From: Arthrobacter sp. AQ5-06
GTDB taxonomy: Bacteria; Actinomycetota; Actinomycetes; Actinomycetales; Micrococcaceae
NCBI RefSeq assembly: GCF_003287955.1
Contig: NZ_QMKP01000003.1
Span: forward strand, 62,001 to 126,000
Direction: 5' to 3'
Length of the DNA: 64,000 bases
The notes beneath the pieces are model-generated. The model did no database searches and was not told the origin of the DNA. It saw only the letters and a program-made list of their open reading frames with translations. A program made the translations under genes and the position numbers. Position 1 is the stretch's first letter. Each line of letters starts with the position of its first letter. Shown here one piece after another: positions 18,427 to 28,211 of the stretch.

Positions 18427-19659
18427 GTGGCAGCTCCGCAGAATTACTTGGCCGTCATCAAGGTCGTCGGCATCGGCGGCGGTGGCGTGAACGCAGTCAA
18501 CCGCATGATCGAGGTCGGTCTTCGCGGCGTCGAATTTATCGCGGTAAACACCGATGCGCAGGCGTTGTTGATGAGCGATGCAGACGTCAAACTCGACATC
18601 GGGCGTGAGCTGACGCGCGGCCTGGGAGCCGGTGCGAACCCTGAGGTGGGCAAGCAGGCTGCGGAGGACCACGCCGAGGAAATCGAAGAGGTCATCCGCG
18701 GCGCGGACATGGTGTTTGTCACCGCTGGCGAAGGAGGCGGAACGGGTACCGGCGGCGCCCCCGTGGTGGCACGCATCGCCCGGTCGCTTGGTGCCCTGAC
18801 CATCGGTGTGGTGACCCGCCCGTTCACGTTTGAGGGCCGCCGTCGTGCGGGTTCTGCAGAGGCGGGCATCGACGCCCTTCGCGATGAGGTGGACACGCTG
18901 ATCGTGATCCCGAACGACAGGCTTCTGTCCATCAGCGACCGCAACGTCTCCGTCCTGGACGCTTTCCGTTCCGCTGACCAGGTCTTGCTGTCCGGTGTCC
19001 AGGGCATCACCGACCTCATCACCACCCCCGGCCTGATCAACCTCGACTTCGCGGACGTCAAGTCCGTGATGCAGGGCGCGGGCTCCGCGCTGATGGGCAT
19101 CGGCTCTGCCCGCGGCGAAGACCGTGCGGTGAAGGCTGCTGAGCTCGCCATTGCATCTCCGCTGCTGGAAGCCTCCATCGACGGCGCCCATGGTGTCCTG
19201 CTCTCCATCCAGGGCGGTTCCGATCTTGGCCTGTTCGAAATCAATGAAGCTGCCCGCCTGGTCCAGGAAGTGGCCCACCCCGAAGCCAACATCATCTTCG
19301 GTGCCGTGATCGACGACGCACTCGGTGACGAGGCCCGTGTCACGGTCATTGCCGCCGGTTTCGACGACGTCAAGGCCACCTCGCCATCCATGGACCAGTC
19401 GCAGCCGCAGGTTGCACCGCAGCGGCCCGCCGCGGCGCCTGCGCCGGCTCAGGCCCCCACCTCGGGTGGCAGCCACCAGCACAACGTCCAGCCGGTCCAT
19501 GCCGGAGTCGGGGCGTCAGGCCTGAGCAACTGGGGCCAGCAGCGCCCGTCGGCGGTACCCGCCGATTCAGGTTTCGACGTCGATCTGCCCTCAGTAGTGG
19601 AGCCGGACCTCTCGGGGAACCGCGCCGATGACCTGGATGTCCCCGACTTCCTGAAGTAG
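18427..19659 (+). CDS. ftsZ: Cell division GTPase FtsZ
   Basis: Tubulin-like GTPase that polymerises into the cytokinetic Z ring. 410 residues: the N-terminal GTP-binding domain with [13 protein letters not shown] and the tubulin signature GGGTGTG at 103-109, the C-terminal domain with [12 protein letters not shown], a Pro/Ala/Gln-rich linker (about 320-390), and the conserved tail [10 protein letters not shown] that binds partners such as FtsW and SepF. The GTG start at 18427 gives the usual actinobacterial N-terminus [14 protein letters not shown]. pgeF follows eight bases after the stop. Confidence 0.98.
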   Translation: MAAPQNYLAVIKVVGIGGGGVNAVNRMIEVGLRGVEFIAVNTDAQALLMSDADVKLDIGRELTRGLGAGANPEVGKQAAEDHAEEIEEVIRGADMVFVTAGEGGGTGTGGAPVVARIARSLGALTIGVVTRPFTFEGRRRAGSAEAGIDALRDEVDTLIVIPNDRLLSISDRNVSVLDAFRSADQVLLSGVQGITDLITTPGLINLDFADVKSVMQGAGSALMGIGSARGEDRAVKAAELAIASPLLEASIDGAHGVLLSIQGGSDLGLFEINEAARLVQEVAHPEANIIFGAVIDDALGDEARVTVIAAGFDDVKATSPSMDQSQPQVAPQRPAAAPAPAQAPTSGGSHQHNVQPVHAGVGASGLSNWGQQRPSAVPADSGFDVDLPSVVEPDLSGNRADDLDVPDFLK

Positions 19660-19667
19660 GTCCCGGG

Positions 19668-20357
19668 TTGTTCTATTGGCGGGCTGAAGTCTGTCCTGGC
19701 GTGAGTGTGGCGTTCACAGACGCCCAGGCCGGCAATCTCGCCCTGCACGTCGGGGACAACGCCGTTGACGTCCTCCAGCGCCGCGAGGCGTTGGAGGACG
19801 CTGCCGGCATGGCACGTGGTTCCCTCCGGTTTATGGAGCAGGTCCACGGCACTGCCGTGGAAATGATGGAGCCGGCCACGCCTGCGCCGACGGCTGATGC
19901 CATGGTGTCGCGGAGGCTGCCGCTTGCGGTGATGGTCGCCGACTGCATTCCGGCGGTGCTCGTGGGGGAGGGACCAGGCGGTCCGGTCCTCGCCGCCGTG
20001 CATGCAGGCCGCCCGGGGATAGAAAATGGCATTCTCCCGGCGGCAGTGAAGCGGATGCGCTCAGCCGGGGCCACGGGCATCCGTGCATGGCTGGGCCCGT
20101 CAATCTGCGGGAGTTGCTATGAGGTGCCCGCTGAACTGCGCGCTCGAGTGGCAGCGCAGGTGCCGGCGACGTGGGCTGCCACGTCCTGGGACACGCCCGC
20201 GCTGGATCTCCCGGCGGGGGCGAAGAGCCAACTTGAAGCTGCCGGCGTCGTCATTGAATATGCGGGTCCGTGCACCCTCGAGAACGAAGAGCTTTTCTCT
20301 TACCGCAGGTCCAACACCACTGGGCGCTTTGCCGGACTGGTGTGGTCGCATGAATGA
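19668..20357 (+). CDS. pgeF: Peptidoglycan editing factor PgeF (multicopper-oxidase-like YfiH)
   Basis: 229-residue member of the YfiH/laccase-domain family. Some members were described as polyphenol oxidases; E. coli PgeF removes mis-incorporated L-serine from peptidoglycan precursors. Visible signatures are QVHGTAV, ADCIPAVLV, HAGRPGIENGIL and GPSICGSCYEVP, which supply the Cys and His metal ligands. The start is a TTG at 19668, and the N-terminus FYWRAEVCPGVSVAFT fits the family. Position after ftsZ is conserved in many Gram-positives. The yggS start lies inside its end (8-base overlap). Confidence 0.9.
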   Translation: MFYWRAEVCPGVSVAFTDAQAGNLALHVGDNAVDVLQRREALEDAAGMARGSLRFMEQVHGTAVEMMEPATPAPTADAMVSRRLPLAVMVADCIPAVLVGEGPGGPVLAAVHAGRPGIENGILPAAVKRMRSAGATGIRAWLGPSICGSCYEVPAELRARVAAQVPATWAATSWDTPALDLPAGAKSQLEAAGVVIEYAGPCTLENEELFSYRRSNTTGRFAGLVWSHE

Positions 20358-21090
20358 GGGCATGGTGGAGGATAACCCTGCGCGGATGGCTGACCTGGCG
20401 GAGCGCCTCGCCGCCGTGCAGCGGCGTATTGAAGCCGCCGTCGAAGACTCAGGCCGGGTGGGGGAATCGCCCACGCTGATTGTGGTCACCAAGTTCCATC
20501 CGGCCGCGGACATCAGGCGCCTGGCTGCGCTGGGCGTCCGCGACGTCGGTGAGAACCGGGATCAGGAAGCTTCCTCGAAGGCGGCCGAACTGGCAGGCCT
20601 CGCATTGAACTGGCACTTCGTCGGGCAGTTGCAGAGCAAAAAAGCGAAATCCGTGGCCAAATATGCACAGGCCATCCATTCCGTGGACCGCATGGCCCTG
20701 GTGGACGGCCTGGAGCGCGCCATCGCGGCGGAACAGGAGCGGACAGGCCGGGGAGCCTTGGAGTGCTTCATTCAGGTCAGCCTCGACGACGACGCCGGCG
20801 CCCACCGCGGCGGCGCGGCCGCGGCAGAGGTACCGCTCCTGGCTGAACGGCTGGCGGCTGCGGCGGGACTGGAACTGGCGGGCGTTATGGCTGTCGCCCC
20901 GTTGGGGACCAGTCCGGAGGCGGCGTTCGAGAAGCTGGCAGCCATCTCGGCGGCCCTGGTGGCGGAGCATCCCGGCGCAACGGCCATCTCGGCGGGTATG
21001 AGCCAGGACCTGGAAGCGGCCATTCGTTTCGGAGCGACACACCTGCGAATCGGTTCCGATATTCTCGGATCACGTCCCGCCGTGGGGTAG
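20350..21090 (+). CDS. YggS family PLP homeostasis protein
   Basis: Single-domain pyridoxal-5'-phosphate-binding TIM-barrel protein, homologous to the N-terminal domain of alanine racemase but without racemase activity; it buffers PLP. 246 residues from the ATG at 20350. The PLP lysine is in LIVVTKFHP; GENRDQEASSKA, WHFVGQLQSKKAK, HSVDRMALVDGL and AISAGMSQDLEAAI are family motifs. The usual motif reads GENYVQE, so Arg-Asp there is a small variation. The reading frame is open upstream to 20083, inside pgeF, but that part is out of character. Confidence 0.93.
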   Translation: MNEGMVEDNPARMADLAERLAAVQRRIEAAVEDSGRVGESPTLIVVTKFHPAADIRRLAALGVRDVGENRDQEASSKAAELAGLALNWHFVGQLQSKKAKSVAKYAQAIHSVDRMALVDGLERAIAAEQERTGRGALECFIQVSLDDDAGAHRGGAAAAEVPLLAERLAAAAGLELAGVMAVAPLGTSPEAAFEKLAAISAALVAEHPGATAISAGMSQDLEAAIRFGATHLRIGSDILGSRPAVG

Positions 21091-21178
21091 CGTCGAATCC
21101 ATAGGAAGTGAGTGGCGGGGGATTCAAGGCTGTCAAGTCATTGGGCGGCCCGCCTACGGACACGATTAGGAGTCGACC

Positions 21179-21709
21179 ATGGCCGGCGCTCTGCGCAAGA
21201 CAATGATCTATCTTGGGCTCGCCGATGGCGATGAACATTACGAGTCCGAGCACACCACAACACGTAAGGACGAGGACGATTCGATGGAAGTTGACCGCGA
21301 GGAACGCCGTGCACCGGCACCGGTCCGCGATGTCAGCCGCGAGTCATCACACGCCCCCGAAGAGGAATACCGCGCACCAGTGACCCCCATCAAGCGTGCG
21401 GCCTCGAGCCGCGAAGAACCGTCCGGCCTTCGGCAGATCACCACGATCCACCCACGGTCCTACAATGACGCCAAGCTCATCGGTGAGAGTTTCCGGGACG
21501 GCATCCCCGTTATCATGAACGTGACCGACATGGGCGAAGCGGACGCCAAGCGTCTCGTCGACTTCTCGGCCGGCCTGGTTTTCGGACTCCGGGGCAGCAT
21601 CGAACGGGTCACCAGCAAGGTTTTCCTGCTGTCACCGTCGTACATTGAGGTCATTGGCGATGACAAGAAGGTCAGCGAGACCCAGGCCAGCTTCTTCAAT
21701 CAAAGTTAG
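21179..21709 (+). CDS. sepF: Cell division protein SepF
   Basis: Membrane-binding FtsZ partner that anchors and bundles the Z ring in Gram-positives lacking FtsA. 176 residues: an amphipathic N-terminal helix ([16 protein letters not shown]), a charged linker rich in Glu/Arg (about 20-85), and the SepF core (about 90-176) with [42 protein letters not shown] and [11 protein letters not shown]. An 88-base gap follows yggS. No ftsA is present in the cluster, as expected for an actinomycete. Confidence 0.96.
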   Translation: MAGALRKTMIYLGLADGDEHYESEHTTTRKDEDDSMEVDREERRAPAPVRDVSRESSHAPEEEYRAPVTPIKRAASSREEPSGLRQITTIHPRSYNDAKLIGESFRDGIPVIMNVTDMGEADAKRLVDFSAGLVFGLRGSIERVTSKVFLLSPSYIEVIGDDKKVSETQASFFNQS

Positions 21710-21725
21710 CCCTGAGCTTATTCCG

Positions 21726-21755
21726 GATGCCAGACAGGTACACCTGTCTGGCATC
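21726..21755. terminator. Perfect hairpin between sepF and yggT
   Basis: GATGCCAGACAGGT (21726-21739) and ACCTGTCTGGCATC (21742-21755) form a perfect 14-bp stem with only AC between arms, 16 bases after sepF. No U tract follows, so it may be a weak terminator, an mRNA processing or stability element, or a protein-binding palindrome. Confidence 0.6.
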
Positions 21756-21829
21756 TGTGCTGAAATAGACAAGAAACATTGGCAGGGCACCGCGGTATCC
21801 GGAATGGACATGGAGATATGAGTTAAGTC

Positions 21830-22117
21830 ATGGGAATTGTTTTCGGACTTCTCTATATCGCCCTTTTGCTGTTCTTTGTGGCGCTGATCATCCGGCTGGT
21901 CTTTGACTGGGTCCAGATGTTTGCCAAGGAATGGCGTCCGCGTGGTGTTGCCCTCGTGGTGGCCCACACGGTGTACTCGATCACCGATCCGCCACTCAAG
22001 GGACTCCGGAGGCTGATCCCGCCGTTGAGGCTCGGCGGGGTGACCTTGGACCTCGGGTTTCTGGTCCTGTTCATCGCCGTCAGCATCGCGATGGCGGTCA
22101 CCAGGGGTTTCGCGTAA
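21830..22117 (+). CDS. YggT family membrane protein
   Basis: 95 residues with two hydrophobic segments: FGLLYIALLLFFVALIIRLVF (about 4-24) and LDLGFLVLFIAVSIAMAV (about 70-90), separated by a loop carrying YSITDPPLKGLRRLIPPLRLGG, the YggT signature. The family is widely encoded between sepF and divIVA in Gram-positive dcw clusters, and a role in chromosome distribution or osmotic resistance has been proposed; none is firmly established. The ATG at 21830 is about 120 bases after sepF. Confidence 0.9.
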   Translation: MGIVFGLLYIALLLFFVALIIRLVFDWVQMFAKEWRPRGVALVVAHTVYSITDPPLKGLRRLIPPLRLGGVTLDLGFLVLFIAVSIAMAVTRGFA

Positions 22118-22294
22118 TCTTCGACAAGACCTAGCGGCGCCGGCGAAGTTCCTGGAATTGGAACTCCCTCTGTGTCGCGAAGAAATCTCCGGTTTGACAC
22201 CCAGTGTTGAATTAGAGGAACCAGACAATATTTAGGTACCGTAGTTTTGACGGCCGGAAGGCCTACTGACTAACTAGACCAATGAGGTGACCAG

Positions 22295-22990
22295 ATGGCT
22301 TTGACGCCAGAAGACGTTGTCAACAAGCGCTTTCAGCCGACCAAGTTCCGCGAAGGCTACGACCAGGATGAAGTTGATGACTTCCTGGACGAGATCGTTG
22401 TGGAACTCAGGCGCCTGAACCAGGAGAACGACGAGCTCCGCAAGAAGCTTGCAGAATCAGGTTCCGGCGTGCCGGCCAGCTCCGCTGCGTCCGCCCCGGT
22501 GGTCGAGAAGGTGCCCGCACCCGTCAAGGCTGACAAGGTTGAGTCCCCGGCGAAGGCCGAAGTCGAGACTAAAGCTCCCGACGCCGCCAAGAAGAAGGAA
22601 GCCGAGCCGGCAGCACCTGTTGCAGCCGTTCCGGTTGTTTCGCCCGCAGCACCCTCTGGAAGCACGGTTTCGGCCGAGTCCGCTGCCGGACTGCTCGCCA
22701 TGGCGCAGCAGATGCATGACCGTCACGTCGCCGACGGTCAGTCCCAGAAGGACAAGATCATCGCAGAGGCCCAGATCGAGGCCAGCAGCCTGGTCAACGA
22801 TGCCCAGGAGAAGTCTCGGAAGATCCTCGGTGCCCTCGAGCAGCAGCGCTCCGTCCTGGAACGCAAGGTAGAGCAGCTCCGCGGCTTCGAACGCGACTAC
22901 CGCTCACGCCTGAAGGCCTACATTGAAGGCCAGCTGCGCGACCTTGACGCCCGCGGTTCCGTGGCGGCGCCCGAGGTTGAAGCGAACTAG
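22295..22990 (+). CDS. divIVA: Polar growth / septum site protein DivIVA (Wag31)
   Basis: Coiled-coil protein that senses negatively curved membrane and organises polar or septal wall growth in actinobacteria. 231 residues. The N-terminal lipid-binding domain has ALTPEDVVNKRFQPTKFREG and YDQDEVDDFLDEIVVELRRL; a Lys/Pro/Ala-rich linker runs from about 70 to 130; a long coiled coil follows (about 135-220: AQQMHDRHVADGQSQKDK, LEQQRSVLERKVEQLRGFE). It has a 177-base upstream gap, long enough for its own promoter, and a good intrinsic terminator after it. Confidence 0.95.
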   Translation: MALTPEDVVNKRFQPTKFREGYDQDEVDDFLDEIVVELRRLNQENDELRKKLAESGSGVPASSAASAPVVEKVPAPVKADKVESPAKAEVETKAPDAAKKKEAEPAAPVAAVPVVSPAAPSGSTVSAESAAGLLAMAQQMHDRHVADGQSQKDKIIAEAQIEASSLVNDAQEKSRKILGALEQQRSVLERKVEQLRGFERDYRSRLKAYIEGQLRDLDARGSVAAPEVEAN

Positions 22991-23013
22991 TTCGTCAAGC
23001 ACGTATTCTGAGA

Positions 23014-23048
23014 ACCGGTGGCTGAGGATTCCTCGGCCGCCGGTTTTT
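23014..23048 (+). terminator. Intrinsic terminator after divIVA
   Basis: ACCGGTGGCTGAGG (23014-23027, first base part of AACC) pairs along all 14 positions with CCTCGGCCGCCGGT (23031-23044), two of the pairs being G-U, over a 3-base loop, and is followed by TTTT. It lies 24 bases after the divIVA stop and before the lspA start. Confidence 0.8.
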
Positions 23049-23083
23049 GGGATTTAACATCGGTTTTACAAAATGAAAGCACC

Positions 23084-23674
23084 ATGACTGACCACCTCGC
23101 CGCTGACGCCGCAAACCCTTCTCCTTCATCGGCCCGCCCCCGGCGGGCACTCCTGTTCTCGCTCTTCGCCGGTTTTGCGGTCTTTGCATACGTCCTGGAC
23201 CAGCTGACAAAACTGTGGGTGACATCCTCAATGGTGGAGGGTGAACGTATCCCGGTGCTGCCGCCGCTCCTGCACTGGTACTTCATCCGCAATTCCGGCG
23301 CGGCATTTTCGATCGGTGAAAATGTCACGTGGGTGTTCTCAATCATCATGGCCGGCGTCTCGATCGCCATCCTGTTCCAAGTGCGCAAGCTGGGCTCGGC
23401 TTGGTGGTCGCTGGCACTGGGACTTCTCCTGGGCGGGGCCCTGGGCAACCTGACGGACAGGCTCTTCCGGGAGCCCTCCTTCGGCATGGGGCACGTGGTG
23501 GACTTCATCCAGCTGCCGAATTTTGCGATCTTCAACATCGCCGATTCCGCGGTGGTCTCAGCCGTAGTCATCATCTGCATCCTGTCGCTGCGGGGGATCG
23601 CCCTTGATGGCTCACAGCATGTCGCGGCGCCACGTAAAGAGGCGGCCCAGCCGAAGGACTCGGACGATGTCTGA
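23084..23674 (+). CDS. lspA: Lipoprotein signal peptidase II
   Basis: Integral membrane aspartyl protease that cleaves signal peptides of prolipoproteins, presumably including the lipoprotein encoded at 578-1105. 196 residues with four membrane segments. Catalytic-Asp motifs are [21 protein letters not shown] and FNIADSAVV; the N-terminal [13 protein letters not shown] and [12 protein letters not shown] are also typical. The ATG at 23084 is chosen because the frame upstream runs through the divIVA terminator. rluD starts eight bases before the lspA stop. Confidence 0.96.
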   Translation: MTDHLAADAANPSPSSARPRRALLFSLFAGFAVFAYVLDQLTKLWVTSSMVEGERIPVLPPLLHWYFIRNSGAAFSIGENVTWVFSIIMAGVSIAILFQVRKLGSAWWSLALGLLLGGALGNLTDRLFREPSFGMGHVVDFIQLPNFAIFNIADSAVVSAVVIICILSLRGIALDGSQHVAAPRKEAAQPKDSDDV

Positions 23675-24593
23675 GCGTGTGGTGGTAGCCGACGAATTCG
23701 GCGGGACGCGGGCGGACGCAGGGCTCGCCAAGCTGATGGGGATTTCTCGGTCAATGGCCGCGACCCTCATTGCCGAGGGCAACGTGCTGAGCCGCGGGAA
23801 GAAACTAGGTAAGTCCGCGCGGTTGGTTGCCGGCGATGTCCTGGAAGTGACGGTGCCTGAACGACGGGACCCGCTCGAAGTGGTGGAGGAAGTTGTGGAA
23901 GGCCTGAAAATCCTGCTGGACGACGATGAATTTGTTGTTGTGGACAAGCCGGTGGGCGTTGCCGCGCATCCTTCCCCCGGCTGGGTAGGGCCCACCGTGG
24001 TCGGCGGTCTCGCCGGGGCCGGATTCCGCATCTCGACGTCGGGTTCCCCTGAGCGGGTGGGGATCGTGCACCGGCTCGACGTCGGCACGTCCGGGGTGAT
24101 GGTGGTGGCCAAGACGGAGCGCGCCTATACGGTCCTGAAGCGGGCCTTCAAGGAGCGCACTGTGGAGAAGGTGTACCACGCGGTGGTGCAGGGGCTCCCG
24201 GACCCCCTGGAGGGCACCATCGACGCACCAATCGGGCGCCACCCTGGACATGACTGGCGCTTTGCCGTGATCGAAGACGGCCGGCCGTCGATTACGCACT
24301 ATGAGGTGTTGGAGGCTTTTGGCAAGGCCACTCTGGTGGAGGTGCACCTTGAGACAGGGCGCACACACCAGATCCGTGTCCACTTTTCAGCGTTGCGGCA
24401 CCCGTGCGCCGGAGATCTTACCTACGGGGCGGATCCTCGGCTCGCCGCCACCCTCGGCCTGACCCGGCAATGGCTCCATGCCCGGCAGCTCGGCTTCGAC
24501 CACCCGGCAACGGGGGAGCGTGTGACGGTCACCAGCGAATACCCGCAGGACCTGGCCTTTGCCCTCGAAGTCCTGGAGTCGGGGGAGGCGTAG
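23667..24593 (+). CDS. RluA/RluD family 23S rRNA pseudouridine synthase
   Basis: 308 residues: an N-terminal S4-like RNA-binding domain ([20 protein letters not shown]) and the pseudouridine synthase domain with HRLD at 135-138, whose Asp is catalytic, inside [34 protein letters not shown] and [10 protein letters not shown] are further RluA-family motifs. The closest characterised type is RluD (U1911/1915/1917 of 23S rRNA), but target sites cannot be read from sequence. The ATG at 23667 overlaps lspA by eight bases; the upstream frame to 23604 is not family-like. Confidence 0.92.
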   Translation: MSERVVVADEFGGTRADAGLAKLMGISRSMAATLIAEGNVLSRGKKLGKSARLVAGDVLEVTVPERRDPLEVVEEVVEGLKILLDDDEFVVVDKPVGVAAHPSPGWVGPTVVGGLAGAGFRISTSGSPERVGIVHRLDVGTSGVMVVAKTERAYTVLKRAFKERTVEKVYHAVVQGLPDPLEGTIDAPIGRHPGHDWRFAVIEDGRPSITHYEVLEAFGKATLVEVHLETGRTHQIRVHFSALRHPCAGDLTYGADPRLAATLGLTRQWLHARQLGFDHPATGERVTVTSEYPQDLAFALEVLESGEA

Positions 24594-24643
24594 CGGCTGG
24601 GTCGCTGGGCCGTTGGCGTTCCGCCAGCGCTTAGAATGGTGCG

Positions 24644-27600
24644 GTGACTTCCAGCAATGCCTCGTTCGTCCATCTCCATAACCACACCGAATACTCCATG
24701 TTGGACGGCGCAGCCCGCCTGGGTGAGCTCTTCAACGAGACTGAACGCCTCGGTATGCCGGCCCTGGCCACCACCGACCACGGGTACCTGTTCGGGGCTT
24801 TCGATTTCTGGAAGCGCGCCACGGACCAGGGGATCAAGCCGATTATCGGCGTCGAAGCCTACGTCACCCCCGGCACCGCGCGGACGGATAAAAGCCGTGT
24901 CCGCTGGGGCGAGGAACACCAGCGCAAGGACGACATCTCCGGCGGTGGCTCCTACACCCACATGACGCTGTTGAGCTATAACAACGTCGGCATGCGCAAC
25001 CTCTTCCGGGCCTCGTCCATTGGCTCGCTGGACGCAGTTTTCGGCAAGTGGCCGCGTTTGGACCGTGAGCTGCTGAACACATACTCCGAAGGCCTGATCG
25101 CCACCACTGGCTGCCCTTCGGGGGAAGTGCAGACGCGGCTGCGGCTGGGCCAGTACCGCGAGGCCATGGAAGCCGCCTCGGAGTTCCGTGATATTTTCGG
25201 TGCGGAGAACTATTTCTGCGAACTGATGGACCATGGCCTGGACATCGAGCGCCGGGTCACGGGGGACCTGCTGCGGCTGGCCAAGGATCTGAATCTGCCG
25301 TTGGTGGCCACCAACGACCTGCACTACACGCACGAACACGACGCCAAGGCACACGAGGCCCTGCTGGCCATCCAGTCAGGGTCCACGCTGCTGGAGCCAT
25401 CGTATGACAACGGCGGTTCCCGCTTCGCATTCTCCGGCAGCGGCTATTACCTCAAGTCCCCGCAGGAGATGCGGGAGCTGTTCAGGGACCATCCGGATGC
25501 TTGCGACAACACCCTGCTGATCGCCGAGCGCTGCGAAGTCTCGTTCAACACCGGCGCAAACTATATGCCGCGGTTCCCTTGCCCGCCGGGTGAGGACGAG
25601 ACATCCTGGCTGGTCAAGGAAGTTGCCACCGGACTGGAATACCGGTACCCGGGCGGTGTCCCGGACAAAGTCCGCACCCAGGCTGACTACGAGCTCGAAG
25701 TCATCACCTCCATGGGTTTCCCGGGATACTTCCTGGTGGTGGCCGACTTCATCAACTGGGCGAAGAAAAACGGCATCCGCGTCGGTCCGGGCCGTGGCTC
25801 CGGAGCCGGCTCCATGGTGGCGTACGCCATGCGCATCACGGACCTTGATCCGCTCCTGCACGGCCTGATCTTCGAGCGGTTCCTTAACCCGGACCGTGTG
25901 TCCATGCCTGACTTCGACGTTGACTTCGATGACCGGCGCCGGTCTGAGGTCATCGACTATGTGACCCGGAAATACGGCGACGAGCGCGTGGCCATGATTG
26001 TCACGTACGGCACCATCAAGACCAAGCAGGCGCTAAAGGACTCCTCCCGTGTGCTGGGTTACCCGTTCAGCATGGGGGAGCAGCTGACAAAGGCGCTCCC
26101 GCCGGCTGTGATGGCCAAGGACATCCCGCTCGCCGACATCCAGAACAAGGACTCAAAGCGCTACAGCGAGGCCGGTGACTTCCGCCAGCTGATCGCTACT
26201 GATCCCGAGGCCGCCAAGGTCTTCGAGACGGCTCTCGGCATTGAGGGGCTGAAGCGCCAGTGGGGCGTGCACGCCGCCGGTGTCATCATGTCCTCGGACC
26301 CCATCATCGACGTCATCCCGGTCATGCGGCGCATCCAGGACGGCCAGGTGATCACGCAGTTCGACTACCCCACCTGCGAGGGCCTGGGCCTGATCAAGAT
26401 GGACTTCCTCGGCCTGCGGAACCTGACGATCATTTCCGACGCCCTGGAGAACATCAAGCTCAACCGCGGCCTGGACCTGGACCTGGACACTCTGGCCCTT
26501 GATGACGTGGCCTCGTATGAACTGCTGGCCCGGGGCGACACCCTGGGCGTGTTCCAGCTTGATGGCGGGCCCATGCGCTCCCTGCTGAAGCTGATGAAGC
26601 CTGACAACTTCGAAGACATCTCCGCCGTGCTCGCGCTCTACCGGCCCGGTCCGATGGGCGCCAACGCGCACACCGACTATGCGCTGCGCAAAAACGGGAT
26701 CCAGGAAGTCATTCCGATCCACCCCGAACTCAAGGAACCTCTTGCTGAAATCCTCGGCGGGACCTACGGCCTGATCGTCTATCAGGAGCAGGTGATGGCC
26801 GTGGCCCAGAAACTCGCCGGCTATTCCCTCGGGCAGGCAGACATCCTGCGGCGCGCCATGGGTAAAAAGAAGAAATCCGAGCTGGACAAGCAGTTCGCAG
26901 GTTTCTCCCAGGGCATGCAGGACAACGGCTATTCCATGGCCGCCGTCAAGACCCTGTGGGACATCCTGCTGCCGTTCTCCGACTATGCCTTCAACAAGGC
27001 CCACTCGGCCGCCTATGGCGTGATCTCCTACTGGACCGCCTACCTAAAGGCGCACTTTGCGCCGGAGTACATGGCTGCCCTGCTGACGTCGGTCGGTGAC
27101 GACAAGGACAAATCGGCAATCTACCTCAACGAATGCCGGCGCATGGGAATCACCGTGCTGCCGCCGGATGTGAACGAATCCGCGCTGAACTTCACCCCGG
27201 TAGGCACCGACATCCGCTTCGGCATGGGCGCCATCCGCAACGTAGGCGTCAACGCCGTCGAAGCCATGGTGGCCGCGCGCGAAAGAGAAGGCGCCTATAC
27301 GTCCTTCAAGGACTATCTCATGAAGGTCCCCGCGGTGGTCTGCAACAAGCGGACCATTGAATCCCTGATCAAGGCCGGAGCCTTCGATTCCCTCAACCAT
27401 CACCGGCGCGCGCTGGCGATGATCCATGAAGAGGCCATCGACTCCGTCATCACGCTCAAGCGAAACGAGGCGATCGGCCAGTTCGATCTCTTCGCCGGTT
27501 TCGAGGAGGCAGAATCCGAAGCGTCGCTGAGCATTGAGATCCCCGACCTGCCGGAATGGGAGAAGAAGGACAAGCTCTCGTTTGAGCGCGACATGCTCGG

Positions 27601-28201
27601 CCTGTATGTTTCAGACCACCCGCTGCAGGGCCTGGAAGGACTCCTCAGCCAGCACGCGGACCAGTCCATCACCTCGATCATCGGCGAAGACGGGCCGCAC
27701 GACGGCGCCATCATCACCATCTCCGGCATGATCACCTCGCTCAGCCGAAGGATCGCCAAGGCGAGTGGCAACGCCTATGCCCGTGCCGAAATCGAAGACC
27801 TCGGCGGTTCCATGGAGGTGATGTTCTTCGGCCAGGTCTACGGCCCCATCGCCTCGGTCCTTGCCGAGGACCTGATCGTGGTGGTCAAGGGCCGCCTGCA
27901 GCGGCGGGACGACGGTGCCGTGACGCTGAACTGCATGGAACTGTCCGTTCCGGATCTCAGTGAAGGAACCAACGGCCCCGTGCTCATTTCGATGCCTACC
28001 CACAAGGCCACCGAGGCTGTTGTCACAGAACTGGGCGATGTCCTTCGGAACCATCGGGGGAACTCGGAAGTCCGGCTGCACCTGCAGGGGGACACCCGGA
28101 CGGAAGTCATGGGGCTGCCCGTCCATCTCAGGGTCAACCCCAGTCCGTCATTGTTCGGCGACCTGAAGGTGCTCTTGGGCCCAACCTGCCTGGATAACTA
28201 G
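24644..28201 (+). CDS. dnaE: DNA polymerase III alpha subunit (replicative, DnaE1)
   Basis: Catalytic subunit of the replicative polymerase. 1185 residues: PHP domain from the start (VHLHNHTEYSMLDGAA, ATTDHGYLFGAFDFW), palm with MPDFDVDFDD (422-429 region, catalytic Asp), GRGSGAGSMVAYAM in the fingers/palm region, AFNKAHSAAYGVISYWTAYLK, a helix-hairpin-helix region and a C-terminal OB fold (AIITISGMITSLSRR). Its length and GTG start fit actinobacterial DnaE1 rather than the shorter mutagenic DnaE2. It ends ten bases from the convergent flavin reductase gene. Confidence 0.97.
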   Translation: MTSSNASFVHLHNHTEYSMLDGAARLGELFNETERLGMPALATTDHGYLFGAFDFWKRATDQGIKPIIGVEAYVTPGTARTDKSRVRWGEEHQRKDDISGGGSYTHMTLLSYNNVGMRNLFRASSIGSLDAVFGKWPRLDRELLNTYSEGLIATTGCPSGEVQTRLRLGQYREAMEAASEFRDIFGAENYFCELMDHGLDIERRVTGDLLRLAKDLNLPLVATNDLHYTHEHDAKAHEALLAIQSGSTLLEPSYDNGGSRFAFSGSGYYLKSPQEMRELFRDHPDACDNTLLIAERCEVSFNTGANYMPRFPCPPGEDETSWLVKEVATGLEYRYPGGVPDKVRTQADYELEVITSMGFPGYFLVVADFINWAKKNGIRVGPGRGSGAGSMVAYAMRITDLDPLLHGLIFERFLNPDRVSMPDFDVDFDDRRRSEVIDYVTRKYGDERVAMIVTYGTIKTKQALKDSSRVLGYPFSMGEQLTKALPPAVMAKDIPLADIQNKDSKRYSEAGDFRQLIATDPEAAKVFETALGIEGLKRQWGVHAAGVIMSSDPIIDVIPVMRRIQDGQVITQFDYPTCEGLGLIKMDFLGLRNLTIISDALENIKLNRGLDLDLDTLALDDVASYELLARGDTLGVFQLDGGPMRSLLKLMKPDNFEDISAVLALYRPGPMGANAHTDYALRKNGIQEVIPIHPELKEPLAEILGGTYGLIVYQEQVMAVAQKLAGYSLGQADILRRAMGKKKKSELDKQFAGFSQGMQDNGYSMAAVKTLWDILLPFSDYAFNKAHSAAYGVISYWTAYLKAHFAPEYMAALLTSVGDDKDKSAIYLNECRRMGITVLPPDVNESALNFTPVGTDIRFGMGAIRNVGVNAVEAMVAAREREGAYTSFKDYLMKVPAVVCNKRTIESLIKAGAFDSLNHHRRALAMIHEEAIDSVITLKRNEAIGQFDLFAGFEEAESEASLSIEIPDLPEWEKKDKLSFERDMLGLYVSDHPLQGLEGLLSQHADQSITSIIGEDGPHDGAIITISGMITSLSRRIAKASGNAYARAEIEDLGGSMEVMFFGQVYGPIASVLAEDLIVVVKGRLQRRDDGAVTLNCMELSVPDLSEGTNGPVLISMPTHKATEAVVTELGDVLRNHRGNSEVRLHLQGDTRTEVMGLPVHLRVNPSPSLFGDLKVLLGPTCLDN

Positions 28202-28211
28202 GTTCCGATAG

